From Lonicera japonica (Eukaryota > Streptophyta > Magnoliopsida > Dipsacales > Caprifoliaceae): 64,000 nt of DNA. The DNA lies in contig CM038465.1 in assembly GCA_021464415.1 (NCBI GenBank), positions 17,329,839 through 17,393,838 of the forward strand, written 5' to 3'. Numbering within the stretch: position 1 is the first letter of the stretch; each line of letters begins with the position of its first letter. This document shows positions 1-12,613 of this stretch, piece by piece. A program made the position numbers and the translations under genes. The notes under the pieces were generated by a model. It did no database searches, was not told where the DNA came from, and worked only from the letters and a program-made list of their open reading frames with translations.

Positions 1-1775
1 CCATCATGCTGTGGCATTCCTGGTGCAGACAACTGAGATGTAATCCCATTCTCTAATAAGTAATTCCTTGAACTCTAACAAGAGTGGTATTCACCACCAC
101 ACGATCTGATCGTAGTGATTTGATACATTTTCCTAGACGCTTCTCCGTTTCTGCCTTGATTCTTTGAATTTCTCAAAGACTTAGACTTACTTCGCATTAC
201 GTATTGTATCTATACTTTAAATAATCATTTACAAATGTGATGAAATACTTAAAGCCTCCTCTAGGCTGGACATTCATGTGACCATACAAATTAGAGGGAA
301 CCATGTTTTAACTATTCTTTAGCGCTATAGCCTTTGCAGAGAATTATCTCTTAGTCATTTTACCTTCAAAACAGGATTCACAAACTGGAAGTGCCTCCAC
401 TTCCCAATGAACCTAATGGTCCATTTTCGACCAGTTTTTTTAATTCTTTTTAAATTACTATGACAAGGCGTAAGTGCAAAAAATACATTTGGTTCATTTT
501 GAAGTTCCTTTCTCTTAATTGGTAAACTATTAATGCTATTCAATTCACTCAGTTGTAGTACTCACAAGTCAGGATTAATAATGTAAAGATCAATCATTAA
601 TGTACCAGAACAAACAAACTATTTATTTTTTCTAACCATAACTGATTTATCATTAAAATAACAAAAACATTTGTCTTCAACCAATCTAGAAATAGAAATC
701 AAATTCCTTCTAATGGAAGATACATATAGACAGACATTCCTTAATCATTAATACCTTATTCTGTCTAGACTGAGATAAACATCTTCTACTGCAACTGTTG
801 CCACATTCGTAGCTGCCTATATGTAAATTTTTTCTATTTTAAGTTGTCCGGTTTCTTGGAACCACTGCAAAGTATTGCAGACATGATTAGTGGCTCCCGA
901 ATCTACACACCAGTATACTGGTAGATCGAACCACTAAACAAGATACAACAACAAATAGATGAAATTACATATATTGTGATATAACGGTTAGGAAACTGGG
1001 ACAATCTTTCTTCGAATGCACTTTTACAATGACAGTGAAAACACTGGCCCACATGCTTTTTCACTCCTCCAAGAGGTTCAGTGACTGTTGCACTCACTGC
1101 TACTTGTGGGACTGCAGCTTATACATTCTTCTTCTTCATTTCTTGCTTTGGGCATGGAAGTTGGAGTTTTTCTCAGCCACTAGAGTACTAGCCAGCTTAC
1201 CAAGGAGTTCCTCAACTGTTTGGAATTCTTTAAGACGTTCCAACAATGAATAAAACTTATTCATGTTGTAATTCTGTCGGAATCCCTTAAATAAATCCAG
1301 CAGCGACTGGAGAACGATATCGACTTGAGGTTTCCCATCGATTTCAACCCAAAGATCTCTTAGTTCATTCAGAAGACCGAACATCTTGAAAACAAGATCT
1401 TTAACTCAGGTTCCTTCAGCAATAATCGTGTTCATGAGGCCTTTCATCGAAACCTGCCTTGCGATATGATCCTGATCCCCAAAAATATCTTTGAGGTTCA
1501 ACATTATGTCGTAGGCGGTGGTAAAAAACTAATGCTAATGTTGTAGCACATTTGACAAAATGCCAGAATGTAAAACCACGCCATCTTATCAGCCTTTTTC
1601 CCACCTCCGGCAAGCCTGGGTTTCCTCATCGATTGCCCCTTTACCAGGTTTTGCTGGACAAGACTCAGTGAGCACAAACTGTACTCTTTAATAATAAGCA
1701 CAATGTTCAAGTTCCCTTTTTCGATCAATATAATTAGGTCCAATCAATTTGTTTAGTTGAGAATAAGTATAAGTG
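1..1775 (-). pseudogene. Decayed Ty1/copia polyprotein (gag, protease, integrase start)
   Basis: This is a broken copia polyprotein read right to left; several frames and stops interrupt it. From about 1770 to 1136 the translation matches copia gag of the UBN2 type (pieces such as GPNYID, KADKMAWFYILA, then LLNELRDLW and LQSLLDLFKGFRQNYNMNK). A zinc-knuckle remnant (CFHCHCK) lies near 1020-1045. The protease motif CVDSGATNHVCN lies near 862-905. The left 50 bases give the integrase piece SQLSAPGMPQ. The order gag-protease-integrase on one strand is that of copia, and it continues past the left edge, so reverse transcriptase and RNase H are not visible. It belongs with the LTR that starts at 4651. 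It is certainly non-functional as a protein source. Confidence 0.85.
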
Positions 1776-3090
1776 GATCGAAAGAGTTTGCCATTTTAAA
1801 ACTTTGAAAATCACATACAAATTTATAATGGACAATAATAACTTTGGAACACATATTTTTAAATATGGTGCCATCTACTATTTCAAAAAGCGTTCGCCAG
1901 CAGCCTAAGACTTTGAACAATATGCCCCGTTAGTAAGGTCGTCTATTATTCATTATTTTTTAGACAGATGTAAACCTATTAAATTTTACTATCTAGACAA
2001 TGCCTTATTGTCAAGCAATACATACTATCTAGATAATCCTTTATTGTCAAGTAAAATTTAAATAGCCGACTTTCTTTGGTCCTACAAATAATAGTAGAAA
2101 CTCAGTTGGAGAGTATACTATTATTTATATCTAAGTGTATACCATCATTTAATTTAGTCCAATGATTCTGCAATTTATTCTTTCCGATATGGAGGTGAGC
2201 ACTAAAACCACACGAAAAAATAAATCACATCATTTTAAAATTATCAGTCTGTAAATTTGTACAAGATGATTCCGCAATCCTATTTTTTTCGATATGGAAG
2301 TGAGCACTATAACCACACACGAAGAATAATTACATCATCTACAAACCAATGATGGAGACCGTGGGATCCCCACCCACTTAGTATTTAAACATTATTTTCT
2401 GAGGGTTAAAAAAATTTTATATTAAATTCTAGTCAACTAAAATACAAGGGTATGAAATATAAAAGACATGTGCAATAAAATTATTTTACTCTGCTTTTTT
2501 TAAAAGAAACTTATATTTTTCAATTACTCAAAATTTATATTTATATACCCTTTTTTAATTTGACAAGAACTAAACATAAAATAAAAGGTGATCTAGGTAT
2601 GATCATGTATCCATGTTGTCCAAAATTATAAGGAAACCTAATAATTAAAACACATATGATCAACACACAATCACATAAAGCATTAAACCATTCAATAATA
2701 AGAATAATTAAATCCTTGCTATTATGGTCCAATCTTCATCATCCCTAGTCCGTTGGAAACCTGTAACGACTTATGTTGCCACTTCATTGACTATGTCAGG
2801 AATCAACCTTGGTAAAAATGTCTTCTTCAACATTCTTCGTTAAAGAAACTGCAATATTAGATAAAAGGTCCTATGTCTCCATTTAAGGAGTTAACACATA
2901 AACTATTATATCTAAACTGTAAATAAAATTACATAGATCCTATGTCTCCTTTTAAGGAGTTCACAAATCTGATATAAATTTAATTTACAATCATGAATAA
3001 AACCCAAATTATCATGCACATTAAAATTAACCACGAATAAAAACATCGTGGGATCCAATCACATAAAACATTATTACGTGACCATAATAG
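1776..3090 (-). mobile_element. Untranslated leader of the left copia element
   Basis: This AT-rich stretch lies between the gag start and the presumed 5' LTR. I see no coding potential. It holds two local duplications: a motif reading TCCGATATGG-AGTGAGCACT occurs near 2185-2215 and again near 2288-2320, and TCCTATGTCTCC followed by TTTAAGGAGTT occurs near 2869-2895 and 2938-2965. I could not find an undamaged tRNA-Met primer site, so the leader/LTR boundary is approximate. Confidence 0.4.
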
Positions 3091-4651
3091 CGGGACAAGA
3101 ACACTGCAAAACAAGGGTTAGCGAGTTCTACGTTCTATCCAACAACAACATGCATGGATAGATTTAACTGGACAACATGTCTAGTTCAATCCGTACGCAG
3201 TATCAAAGAAACTTTTGCGTATAGATCGAACAAGAAACTTTTACAAAAACCCTATAAGAATAAAGGGATTTCATCTTTGTAGATCATATAGAGGATCCAT
3301 ATGAGGAGACTAGGGTTTAAAAGCATCAGATTGCGATTTTGTCAGATTTTTTCAATTCTCGCTGGGCTGCGAAAATCGATTGTTTTTGCAACCAAAACAA
3401 CTTCTGATCATCCTTATTTTTTGTGTTATAAAAGTAACTTTGCGTTCCGAACGACATATCCAAAAATCAGCCCGATCCAACGGTGCGATCAAAAGTTACG
3501 CTTGATTTACGACTACTGTGCTAAAAACCTAAAGATCTTATATCGTATTCCTTCCGCCATCAAATCTTGCACCGAGTGTGGGTTACGGTATCATCAAGAT
3601 TTTCTCCTCTCTCAATAAAACAAACCCTAACTCATGAGAATTATTGTTATAAAGAGAAGAGACACGGTCGGCTTATATATAAGGCTACGATAGAGACCTT
3701 AAGGAGAAATAAGTGTTTGGGCTTCTAATGGAAAGTTGGAATCCTAATTCCACTATGAATTAGTTCCTTCCATAAATTATAATTCACACCACTAAAGGAT
3801 TATAATTGGACTCCCGTCTTTATCCCAAAATTAATTCCGAGCTCCTTGTTATTAAATACTTATTATTCTCCCCACGTTAAGATTACAAATAACCGTCATT
3901 TAAATTAAATTACTAAAAATTATATTTAAATAACTTCTTGATCCTTGAGCCTACCACTTAACTTATTTGACATGTCGGATTAACATAATCCACTTGCAGG
4001 GTTTGACATGATCAAAACTTATAAACTTCTCAAGGGGCTATCATCAATCCCTATACCGGGACGTGGATTCCATCAATAATTAATAATCATCATACATACA
4101 GTGCCGTCATCCAATTCAAGAAGATTATTGATCCATAAATGAATCTCACTCTTAATGAGTCAAAACAACAAACACTACATATATATGTCTATTAATTATT
4201 ACAAGATTAAGAGCATAAGTAATCATAATAACCATGAGATTTTAAATTGTTTTATATAGTTAGTATAAAAATAATTAACCCAAACTGGTCATATTCAATA
4301 CACACAAAGTGTACTAGCAAAACGAGTTAAAACTATACCGTTTCCTGTAGTTAAGATAAACTACTAAAACTTGTGCTACAATCCTACCGATGGGTGTCCA
4401 ATTCCATCTAAGACTGTGAACCATTAAACTTATATTCCACAAGAACTGATGATATGATCTTCTATGTGTAAGCTATACTCTACACACCAAATCATCTACT
4501 ATATGGAATAAAAGACACACATGCACAATATTTAAATAAATAATATAATGCAACCATTGCCCATAAAGATTCTCATTAAAATAGCAAAATCAAGTTTATA
4601 ACATATCCAAACCAACAAGAAAATTATGGCTTTTAGTATATTACTCTAACA
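3090..4651 (-). mobile_element. 5' LTR of the left copia element
   Basis: Read on the minus strand, the sequence begins TGTTAGAGTAATATACT at 4651, the standard TGTTA start of plant copia LTRs. Immediately to the right, Tat/Ogre LTR sequence resumes at 4652, so 4651/4652 is a clean insertion junction. The inner LTR end is not certain; ATGGTCACG near 3070-3082 could be a decayed ATGGTATCA primer site. The region 3250-3620 has one open frame of 105 codons on the plus strand with no recognisable domain; it is probably chance. The element's other LTR is outside the window, so no target duplication can be checked. Confidence 0.6.
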
Positions 4652-5923
4652 CAAATGAGCTCAAATTTTGTCAGTAGATAGGTCTTATCATGGGGAATAA
4701 TATACTAAAAAATTATATCAATCCAATACTCTGTTTGGCTGATACAGGAAAAACCAAAACGGGTGAATAGTGAATGTCGTGTGGACAAAGGTTTAAGGAC
4801 CCTTTGTCCGCACGACACAAAAAACATGTGTTGTGTGGACAAATGCTTTTTAACCCTTTATCCACACGACAAAAGGCCCCTATTTCAGCCTCAAACCCCT
4901 TTCGGATATAAATAGACCTGTGCTGGCCCTTTTGAGGCATTAGACAACTCTAGAACTTTGGGAATACTGCTCTAGGATATTATTCCTCTGTTTTTAAGGC
5001 TCTCAGGTAATTTTAACACAATACGACTTTATTTATCTATCTATCTTTATTTTTATCAGTTATAACTGATTAGTTGCATGATTAAATTGTTATTATCTCA
5101 AAATCAATCCAGATTTCATATTTTAAACCCATTTTCAAAACCAAAGGCGTAGAACGAGCTGTAACCATTTTTAAACATATATTTATCTGTTAATTTAAAA
5201 AAATCCCAGTTTCGGCAGTCTCGTTTTACGAAGGAATCATTAAGCATTTGTATCTAGTCTAATATATATATCCGCGGTACTTATGTAAATGTCCAATATG
5301 AGAGTACCAAATTCGTCAATACTAGTTTAAATTATTAAACTATGGTACACTATTGACGAACGAATCTCGAGTACTACTAGATATCCGATTCCAAATTGAA
5401 TTAGCCTCGAAAAAGCCCTGAGCTTTATCAAGAACATTTGTTTCTCTATCTATCATTATCAAAAACCATTTTTTCAAATCACACACACTGAATTCTAAAA
5501 TCAACTGGGCGAATTATGAAGAACACGCTTTCTATCCCCAACCAAATCCATTTTTCCTAAAACTATAGATTGATACACAATAACTTCAATAAGTATGTGA
5601 ATTTTCAATTCTAATTACTTGTATATCCTACTCAAAAACTGAAAGAGAGAATTGAGTGCCTAACACCTTCTCGATTTGTAACTTAATCCTCGAATATTCG
5701 AATCAACTAGATTCACATTAATTGTGTTTAAGTGGTCATTTAATCCATAAATGTTCCTCTTTCACACACACTTTTGTTTGTTTAGTAAAACAAAATGGCG
5801 ACTCTGATTTACTTTACAACCTATCACTCTTTTCTAAAATAAAACGAATTGTTTTCTAAATAAATGGGAAACTGGAGGAATCATAGCCCACGAGGGCCGG
5901 CATCGAAAACACGGGTTCTCACA
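4652..5923 (+). mobile_element. 5' LTR (3' three-quarters) of a Tat/Ogre-type gypsy element
   Basis: This stretch is a diverged direct copy of 12,988-14,276: both start CAAATGAGCTCAAATTT and end in GAGGGCC then a T-rich GGTT..ACA/ACG tail. Shared landmarks are the tandem GTGTGGACAA segments, CTAACACCTTCTCGATT and ATGTTCCTCTTTCACACACA. The repeat, the primer-site-like TGGTGACTTTGTTG just after it, and gag remnants downstream identify an LTR. The first part of the LTR is missing here because the copia element at 1-4651 interrupts it. Confidence 0.75.
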
Positions 5924-5945
5924 ATGGTGACTTTGTTGCGGATTT
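5924..5945 (+). other. Primer-binding-site-like sequence of the Tat/Ogre element
   Basis: TGGTGACTTTGTTG directly follows the LTR end. It resembles the TGGCGACTC-type primer site used by Ogre/Tat elements (complementary to a tRNA-Arg 3' end, from knowledge of the family), with several changes. A second similar string, TGGCGACTCTG, lies inside the LTR near 5795. Confidence 0.5.
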
Positions 5946-6129
5946 TTTTTAAAATGATTAAAATCTAAAAAAGAGTAGAATATGGGTAGATAATTGAAGC
6001 CACCTAGCTGAATCCCGAATATAACCAACTTTGACAAAACCATAATCCTCAAGCCAACCCCGATGAGATCCATACAAAGGCCAATACTCCGAGATTGTAA
6101 TTGATCAGGCCAAGAGAATGAAGCTATTA

Positions 6130-6900
6130 CCACGCTTAAAGACCAGATGAAAACCCTAAACCAAAATTGGTCGATAAGGACGACAACATCATCGACTTAC
6201 TAAACCTGTCCCTTTACCCGGACGCCTGTTTGTTGATTGGTTTCAAACTTCCCCACATCAAAAAGTACTCCCCTTCACTTGCAAATCAGAGCTTATGTCT
6301 GGACTATGTAACTGTATGGATTAAAAGAGGATCACTTGTCTAAAGGTTTCTACCAGACTCTCACCGAATTAGCCACAGTTGATTTTTGAGTTTAGAGAAG
6401 TACTGGGTAGTCGACTAGAAAAGTAAAGTGAAGGAGTTCATGGAACATTATAAGTCCAAAGAGGAGCTCAAAGTCACCCGTAAAAATCTCGAGATGATGA
6501 AACAAAGAAAAAATAAGAATGTTAATGACTTTATCACTCGCCAGAAGGAGTGAGCATTTCAACTAGTCAACAGAATTCCCAAGAAAGAGCAGTTGGGGAT
6601 AATTGTCAAAAACTTCAAGCCTGAATTCTAAAGTGGCAGGGGTCACTAATACTTCGACCGATATAAGACCCTGATGCATGTTGCTAATGAAACCGAGGAG
6701 GAACTTGCCCAATATGCCAAGGTTAAGAAAACATTTTCTTAGTACGAAAAGATCACCCCAGCCCTTAACCAAACCTGGTCTTACTAAAGCCCAACCAGCT
6801 TCCATTATCCGTAAGAACAAGGGCAAAAAAAGCGGAGCAGTAGAAAGAGGTATCGACTTCATTGAGTTAGACTTTGGCCATGCTACAAGCTGAGGCTACT
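6130..6900 (+). pseudogene. Decayed Ty3/gypsy gag
   Basis: The plus strand translates, with stops and frame changes, into a gypsy Retrotrans_gag region: LYPDACLLIGFKLP, then KEFMEHYKSKEELKVTR, RKNKNVNDFITRQKE and NRIPKKEQLGIIVKNFKPEF, then a basic tail near 6800-6850. The order and spacing fit the gag domain of Tat/Ogre or Athila elements. At least six stops are visible, so it cannot be translated. No matching reverse transcriptase or integrase was recognised downstream, which suggests a large internal deletion or replacement. Confidence 0.75.
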
Positions 6901-8184
6901 TCATATCCACTAGCTCCTCGGGCACCCCTTAACTGGAAGGCTAATGATGTGATGCCCGAAATCCCGTCAAAAGGATCTACCCTCCAGGCCGGATTTAGTT
7001 AATCACGGGTGCTGTACACTGATGGCGAGTTAACGAAAAATAATTCCTGCGTAAGACTAAAAGTAATTCCACATTCTTATGAATAAGAGCATTTTTCCAT
7101 ATCATACAATCCATCCACAAAGCCAAAGGAATAATATAATTAAATACCTAGCCTCCAACGAGGTCCCAAGTACAAGGTTTACAATTTCCATAATATACGT
7201 AAGTTATACTATGGGAGAAATACATATATCATTTACAAAGTGTTAAGAACGATGGTCCTTTTATCGTGAAGGACTCGCGATCAGGTAGGGGTATTGAGGC
7301 AATCTATGAAGCTCCGTACTCCATATTCCCTTTCTCAGAAGAACCTGCAGAAGTATCTGTATGAAAGTAATTGGGATGAGTCAAACAGACTTAGTGGGAA
7401 TCATATAATAGATTTTGAGTGAAAACAATATTTAGAAATCCTTTTGTAAAATCACAAGAAATATTTTTTGTATAATAATATAAAACAAATCATTCACACA
7501 TATATACAATAGTTAAGAAAGAAACATTTTTTCTCAATTCATTCAAATACTTTCAAAACCCGCGAATGATGCATAACCAATATCAATTGAAATCCTATGG
7601 CACAATTAATGTGTGTTCATCTCATGAACCCCAAGCTGTAAATCTTATAACTCTTGCAACTATCCAAGCATAAATCAGGTCTGCATTTCGTGGCCTTTCA
7701 CCCACACAGTAGCAGGGCCTCCCATTAGTTTTGTGCACGATTTTGCATCTTGTACTCAGGAGATTATGTCATAACTTCTGATCCCATCCAATAAGACCAT
7801 ACCTGGGACCGTTCGTGGACTAATGCCAACGTATACTTTCAATAATGCATCAAAATTGCTATTTCTCTTGTATATCTCTCACCAATGTACTACTAAGTCA
7901 GTTTAGGTCCTTACTGAGCCATTTGAGAGAACATTTATGCATGATAGGCGACTTTGGGACAAGACTTGAACTGCAATTGGGAATTTTATCGGTACATTCA
8001 CTGAAAACCCTCACAAGACATAACTCGTCCTACTAGGGGTGTCCTAGGGGTTTAAAAGCTTATTGCATGCGCTTAATGCAACTGATTAGTTTAGGATTTT
8101 ATTTTTCTTTCTTTCTTTTCTATGTTTGTTTTTAGAGATATATGTTATTTTATCACTCCATTGCTAGGGACTAGTAATACGTTA
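6901..8184 (+). mobile_element. Unresolved internal retroelement sequence
   Basis: No protein domain could be recognised between the gag remnant and the polypurine tract at 8185. Open frames are short (63 codons at 7845-8036 at most). The T-rich stretch just before the polypurine tract resembles the 3' untranslated part of Athila-like elements. I infer that this is decayed internal sequence of one or two gypsy elements, with an unseen junction somewhere inside. Confidence 0.35.
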
Positions 8185-8195
8185 GTTGGGGGAGG
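8185..8195 (+). other. Polypurine tract before a gypsy 3' LTR
   Basis: GTTGGGGGAGG stands directly before TGATTGAGCCC, the LTR start. A purine run immediately upstream of a TG is the plus-strand primer arrangement of LTR retrotransposons. It also gives the orientation (plus) and shows that the LTR which follows is a 3' LTR. Confidence 0.65.
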
Positions 8196-10755
8196 TGATT
8201 GAGCCCAAAAATTGCATTTCTAATCCCCTAAACAAGGCTCGATTAGCTTATAGTTATTATCTAAAATCAAAAATTGCATGTAAATTCAGTTTAAGCATGA
8301 AAAGAAGGCACTACATTATATTTCTGTGTTACTAAGCTATTTTGCAAGCCTAAAGTGGTTAAGAAACTGAGGTTGTCTGCAAGAAAGAAGGTTGAAAGCA
8401 GAAAAGTGCAAGAAGAAGGCTCGAAAAAGAAGTCAAAATCCATTCCAATGCCCAAGGCGAGGAAAACTCTGCAAACTACCCCCAAAGTGCTAGCAAGAAG
8501 AGAAAAGCAAGTCCCCAGGCATGAATGTAGTGAATGCAAGTGTTCAAGAGTGATCCCCAAGAGATAAAAAGCTCAATTGAATCAATTTTGAAAGTTTTCG
8601 AGCAAAACAGAGAACTGCCATAAAAGGCCCGAAGTTGTACTTGATTAAAGTTTTTTTACATTGGGAATTTGAAGAAATCTCTATAAATAAAAGTTGTATA
8701 GCTTTAAATTACCTACATGTGGACGAAAAAGGTGCATCAATCGAAATTCAGAATAAAAAGTTATGAGCTAAAGAAGAAGCAGCCAACAAATAAAAAATAA
8801 AAAAAATCATGAGGATCGATCCCCACTTCATTTTTTGGCCCGTTTTCTATTTTTAGCTCTTTTCGGGTTGTTTCTTTAATGATTATCCAACCCACGACTA
8901 GATACATTGTTGACCATATAAAATGTCATATATCTCATATTTTAAGTTACGGCACAATTTAGAATTGATAAAACAAGAGGCTAAGAGCACCGTAACTTTC
9001 TAGAAGTTTTTGCGCTTGTCTGTCGATCGAACCTTGAATGATTTTTATTTTCTTTCTTCAAAACAATTGTTAGGTTAGTTTAATTATTATATTTGAAGGC
9101 TGGAACATCAGTGTATGCTACGTTTATTCATCAATCCATTCAATTTTAATTCAAGTTTCAATCGTAAGCCGGGTAAACCTTAGTTTTATGTTTTAGTTCA
9201 ATTTAATTGCTTATAATTGTTTGTTTGATTTTCTATTCATAGATTAGATGTTTGAGATCATATATATTCTATAATCAACCTTGAACCCTCGTTTTAGTGG
9301 TTGGTTCTAGGGTTTATAGATCTGTTTTGTCGGTTTGTTGGTTTTTCATTGATTTATGCTTATTTCTCGTTCTATATTCACATAGTTTATATTTTTTTAA
9401 TAGTATTCATCGGTGATTCATTGTTGATCATTAGTAATATGATTTTTCAGAATTTTTAGGGTTTTAGTTGAATTTCTTTAGTTTATGTCAGTTTTGAGTT
9501 TGTTTACTGTTTTAGCTGTAAAATCTTTGTTTTAAATCGAAATTGCAAAATTTCAAAGCCAAAAGTTTTCAAATCTGATTTCTACATCATTTGGTATTTT
9601 TATACTATTTTACATGATTTAAAGTCTTATTTTCTTGTTTAGTTTGATTATGGCTAGCTAAATCGCTTATTAAGGGTCCGTAGTGAAAGATGCGTGATTA
9701 ACCCTTGAATGTAATCCAATCTATGACCTAATGAGTGTATGAGTATTTTCTTATCTTTGTATGTGCTAAAAATATATTTCCATAAGTTAGCTCAAGAGTT
9801 CCATTTTCTTAAGAACTATAAAATGTCAATTCACGAATTTTTGCACTAAAACCCTAACGTGGCTGATTTGAGGACAGTCTTTATGCTCTTATTAGTTAGC
9901 TTAGTTTCTTAAGTGAATTGGCGGATTTGGCACTATTTTGCTATTTATTTATGTAAGTATCGAAAAAAGTGCTAGTTTTGACTTTCGCATTCTTTTTAAG
10001 ACGGATTTACTTTGAATCTCGTTTAAAAATATTCAAACCTTATAGGAGTGTTAAACTACTGATTTTTGAGAAGTTTAATTAACTTGGATTGTTTTTTGTC
10101 ACGCACTAGCAATACTAGGTTTTAAATTACGCTTTTTCAAAGTCAAAAAGCTTCAATATCGAATTCTATTGCTCAAAACTAGTCTATATAGTCTTTGTCA
10201 TGCATGGGCTATCATATACTTGTAATAGTAATATAATTGGATAGTTGGAAGGTCTAGGAGCTGAATCTTAATGAAAAGTCTTATTTAAACTTAGATTTGG
10301 ATTACCCGATTGGACTAGTTTCGTACTTCCTAACTATGGATACCCCTAATGTTTGTTTTTCGTTGATTTAAGTTCGCTTAATATTCTAATTTGTTTAATT
10401 AGTCTGCTATTTTATTTAATTTATTTATTTTTAGTTCATTTGCATGTTCTCTTAGTATATTTAGCAAGCCTTTTAGGTAGATAACTTGCGTTTATGAATT
10501 CTCTTTACTTTTGCACCCTAGGTTTAGATTTGCCTTTAGTTTTAACTTACTTAGTTAGTAGTTTTAATTTAGTTTTTATTTCCTTCCTTATTCCCTGTTT
10601 CTATCATCTTTTATTTTCTTTTCCCTTCTTCTCATTGAGAGAGATACCTAGAAGAAATAGATTCCTTACCTTTCCTGTGATTCGACCTTAGACTTCCCCA
10701 AGTATACTATAACTTGACCGCCTGCACTTGGGTGTAATAGTTCGCACTTTTTGCA
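8196..10755 (+). mobile_element. Long 3' LTR of an Athila/Tat-like gypsy element
   Basis: The stretch begins TGATTGAGCCCAAAAATTGC after a polypurine tract and ends CACTTTTTGCA, giving TG..CA ends and about 2.56 kb, within the range of Athila/Tat LTRs. The end contains GATTCGACC and CTTGACCGCC, a layout common at the ends of such LTRs. The open frame at 8355-8567 is lysine-rich (KKVESRKVQEEGSKKKSK) with no recognisable domain and is probably chance. The 5' part of this element was not found, so it looks truncated and nested in, or recombined with, the Tat/Ogre element. The 3' end is inferred. Confidence 0.5.
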
Positions 10756-10854
10756 TGTTGTCACCCTCCTAGAGAGGCACGACAATATCACAAGCCCTCC
10801 CAAAAAGGTACAACAATATCGTACAAGTCCTCTCAAAGAGGCATATGATAAAAC

Positions 10855-11062
10855 CCTAAGCCCTTTTTACAGGCAAACCTAACCTTTTCTACAGGAAAAT
10901 TTAAGCCTTTTTTACAGGCAAACCTAACCTTTTCTACAGGCAAATTTAAACCTTTTTTACAGGCAAACCAAAGCCTTTTTTACAAACAATCCTAAGCCCT
11001 TTTTATAGGCAAACCCAAGCCCTTTCTACAGGCAAATTCAAGCCCTCTCCACAAACAAAAAG
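10855..11062 (+). repeat. Minisatellite, about 22-23 bp unit
   Basis: About nine head-to-tail copies of a unit close to AAGCCTTTTTTACAGGCAAA, with C/T changes and a few one-base length changes. Just upstream, 10,770-10,855 has a looser set of CCTC..AGAGGCA..CAATATC repeats. Confidence 0.85.
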
Positions 11063-12016
11063 TCCCATTTGGAGGCATATAAGAAAAAGTTAGAGAGAGA
11101 AATATTGGAATGACAAATCTTGCAATGATACGCATGGAACAAGCCTCACAAAATTCTTTTGGCTCGACTTCTTATTTTCTAAGAAGTCTTCAAGGTACAC
11201 TTCTATTGGTTCTCAGGCCGGAAATCACAAACACAACACAACATTGTCAAATGCAAACTTCTAGAGCAAATATTCTGAAATTGCAAGGAGGATGATTATC
11301 ATAAACTTGACAAATGAAAATGAACAAAGTGGGTACAAGAAAAAAATTGAAAGAGTATAAATGAAGATAAATCCATAGTGCCAAAATAAAAGAAGATATT
11401 GAAAAACATAAAAGGTAAAGGATATAAGCGAGAGCCATTCTAAAAGTGACAACTAAGCTAAAAGGCCCAGGGTTACGTCTTGGGCGAGGAAGGCTGCTAA
11501 CCATGTAAAAGAGAATAAATAAGTTATATTAAAAAGTTTTAAAATAATCAAGGAGGAATAAGGGCATAAAAAACAGAAAATAATACAGACGAAAAAGTTT
11601 TCCTCTCATGAAGTCAAAAAACAATAAGCAGAATCGCAGCCTTATAACACGAGAAAAAATGCCATGGAAGCACAGCAAAAGACAAAGTCCAAAACTCATG
11701 CACAATGTTCGAGAATTGAGATAATTGAACTCGATCATCTTTTACGAAAAAAGAAGCCATCCAAAAGTCCTCATTTTTTTAAAACAAAAGAGCTCATACC
11801 AAAACTTTTTCTCGCTATTTCTCTCTCTTTCTCTATGTCTTTTCAAAGGCTTTCACCCCCACCTTATTATTTCAGCCTTGCATCCTAGCCAGTAGGATGT
11901 CTCAATTCCCTAACAGACCATCAATCATCATCTCCCTAGCATATCCCTAATCTTCTTAAATAAAACCTCTTAAGCCAAAGCAATGTTCACAGACACCCAA
12001 TTAACTGGTTAACAAA

Positions 12017-12380
12017 GCCATCCCTACCAGTGGAAGTACATCAGCTTAACAATTGCAAAATCATTGACGGAACCATCCTTGCTAGTGGGAGTACACCAGT
12101 TCAACATCTAATCAAACCATCCCTGTTAATGGGAGTACATTAGCTTAACAATTGCCAAATCAGTGACAAAACTGTCCTATCCAATGATAGTACATCAGTT
12201 CAATACCAAATCAAACTTATTAATACAACCATCCCTGCCTGTGGGAGTACATCAGTTTAACAATCGAGAAATCGTTGACATAACCATATTTGCCAATTTA
12301 AGTACATCAGTTCAACACCCAGCTAATCCCTTTAAGCCATTTTGGTAACAGAACCATCCTTATTAGGAGGAGTACAATGG
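12017..12380 (+). repeat. Minisatellite, alternating units of about 55 and 45-57 bp
   Basis: Seven diverged copies begin CCATCCCTGCCAGTGGGAGT or close to it (near 12,019, 12,072, 12,117, 12,172, 12,229, 12,284 and 12,354). Each carries GTACATCAG(C/T)T. Odd copies continue with TTAACAATTGCAAAATCA; even copies with TCAACA..AATCAAA. This makes a two-part higher-order unit of about 100-112 bp. Confidence 0.8.
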
Positions 12381-12613
12381 ATTAATGCATAAATAAAAAC
12401 TAAAGTAGAGCGCAAGTCCAACCAAATGACATATCACGAACAGTCCCGAAGTCACAAATCTATCCCAAGCAAATATAACAGTACAATATGGCATCATTTG
12501 CATAGCATTGATTTCAAAATATCACAAAGATTCATGCGAGATTCATAAAATGATGCGTTCTTGTTATCGTCCTAGTTTCTTTGCTTTATAAAGAACCTAT
12601 GCCGAGAGGGTCA

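Larger units (their letters stand above)
10780..12613 (+). mobile_element. 3' internal region of the Tat/Ogre element
   Basis: No coding sequence is recognised. The stretch lies between the nested LTR and the 3' LTR at 12,614 and holds two unrelated tandem-repeat blocks (separate entries). Tandem arrays between pol and the 3' LTR are a known trait of Tat/Ogre elements. Open frames of up to 85 codons are low-complexity and have no domain. Confidence 0.5.

Noticed and set aside
3301..3618. 105-codon open frame
   Set aside because: Lies in copia LTR/leader sequence, no recognisable domain, no supporting context.
8291..8567. Overlapping 70- and 89-codon frames on both strands
   Set aside because: Inside a gypsy LTR; lysine-rich or leucine/phenylalanine-rich composition typical of chance frames.
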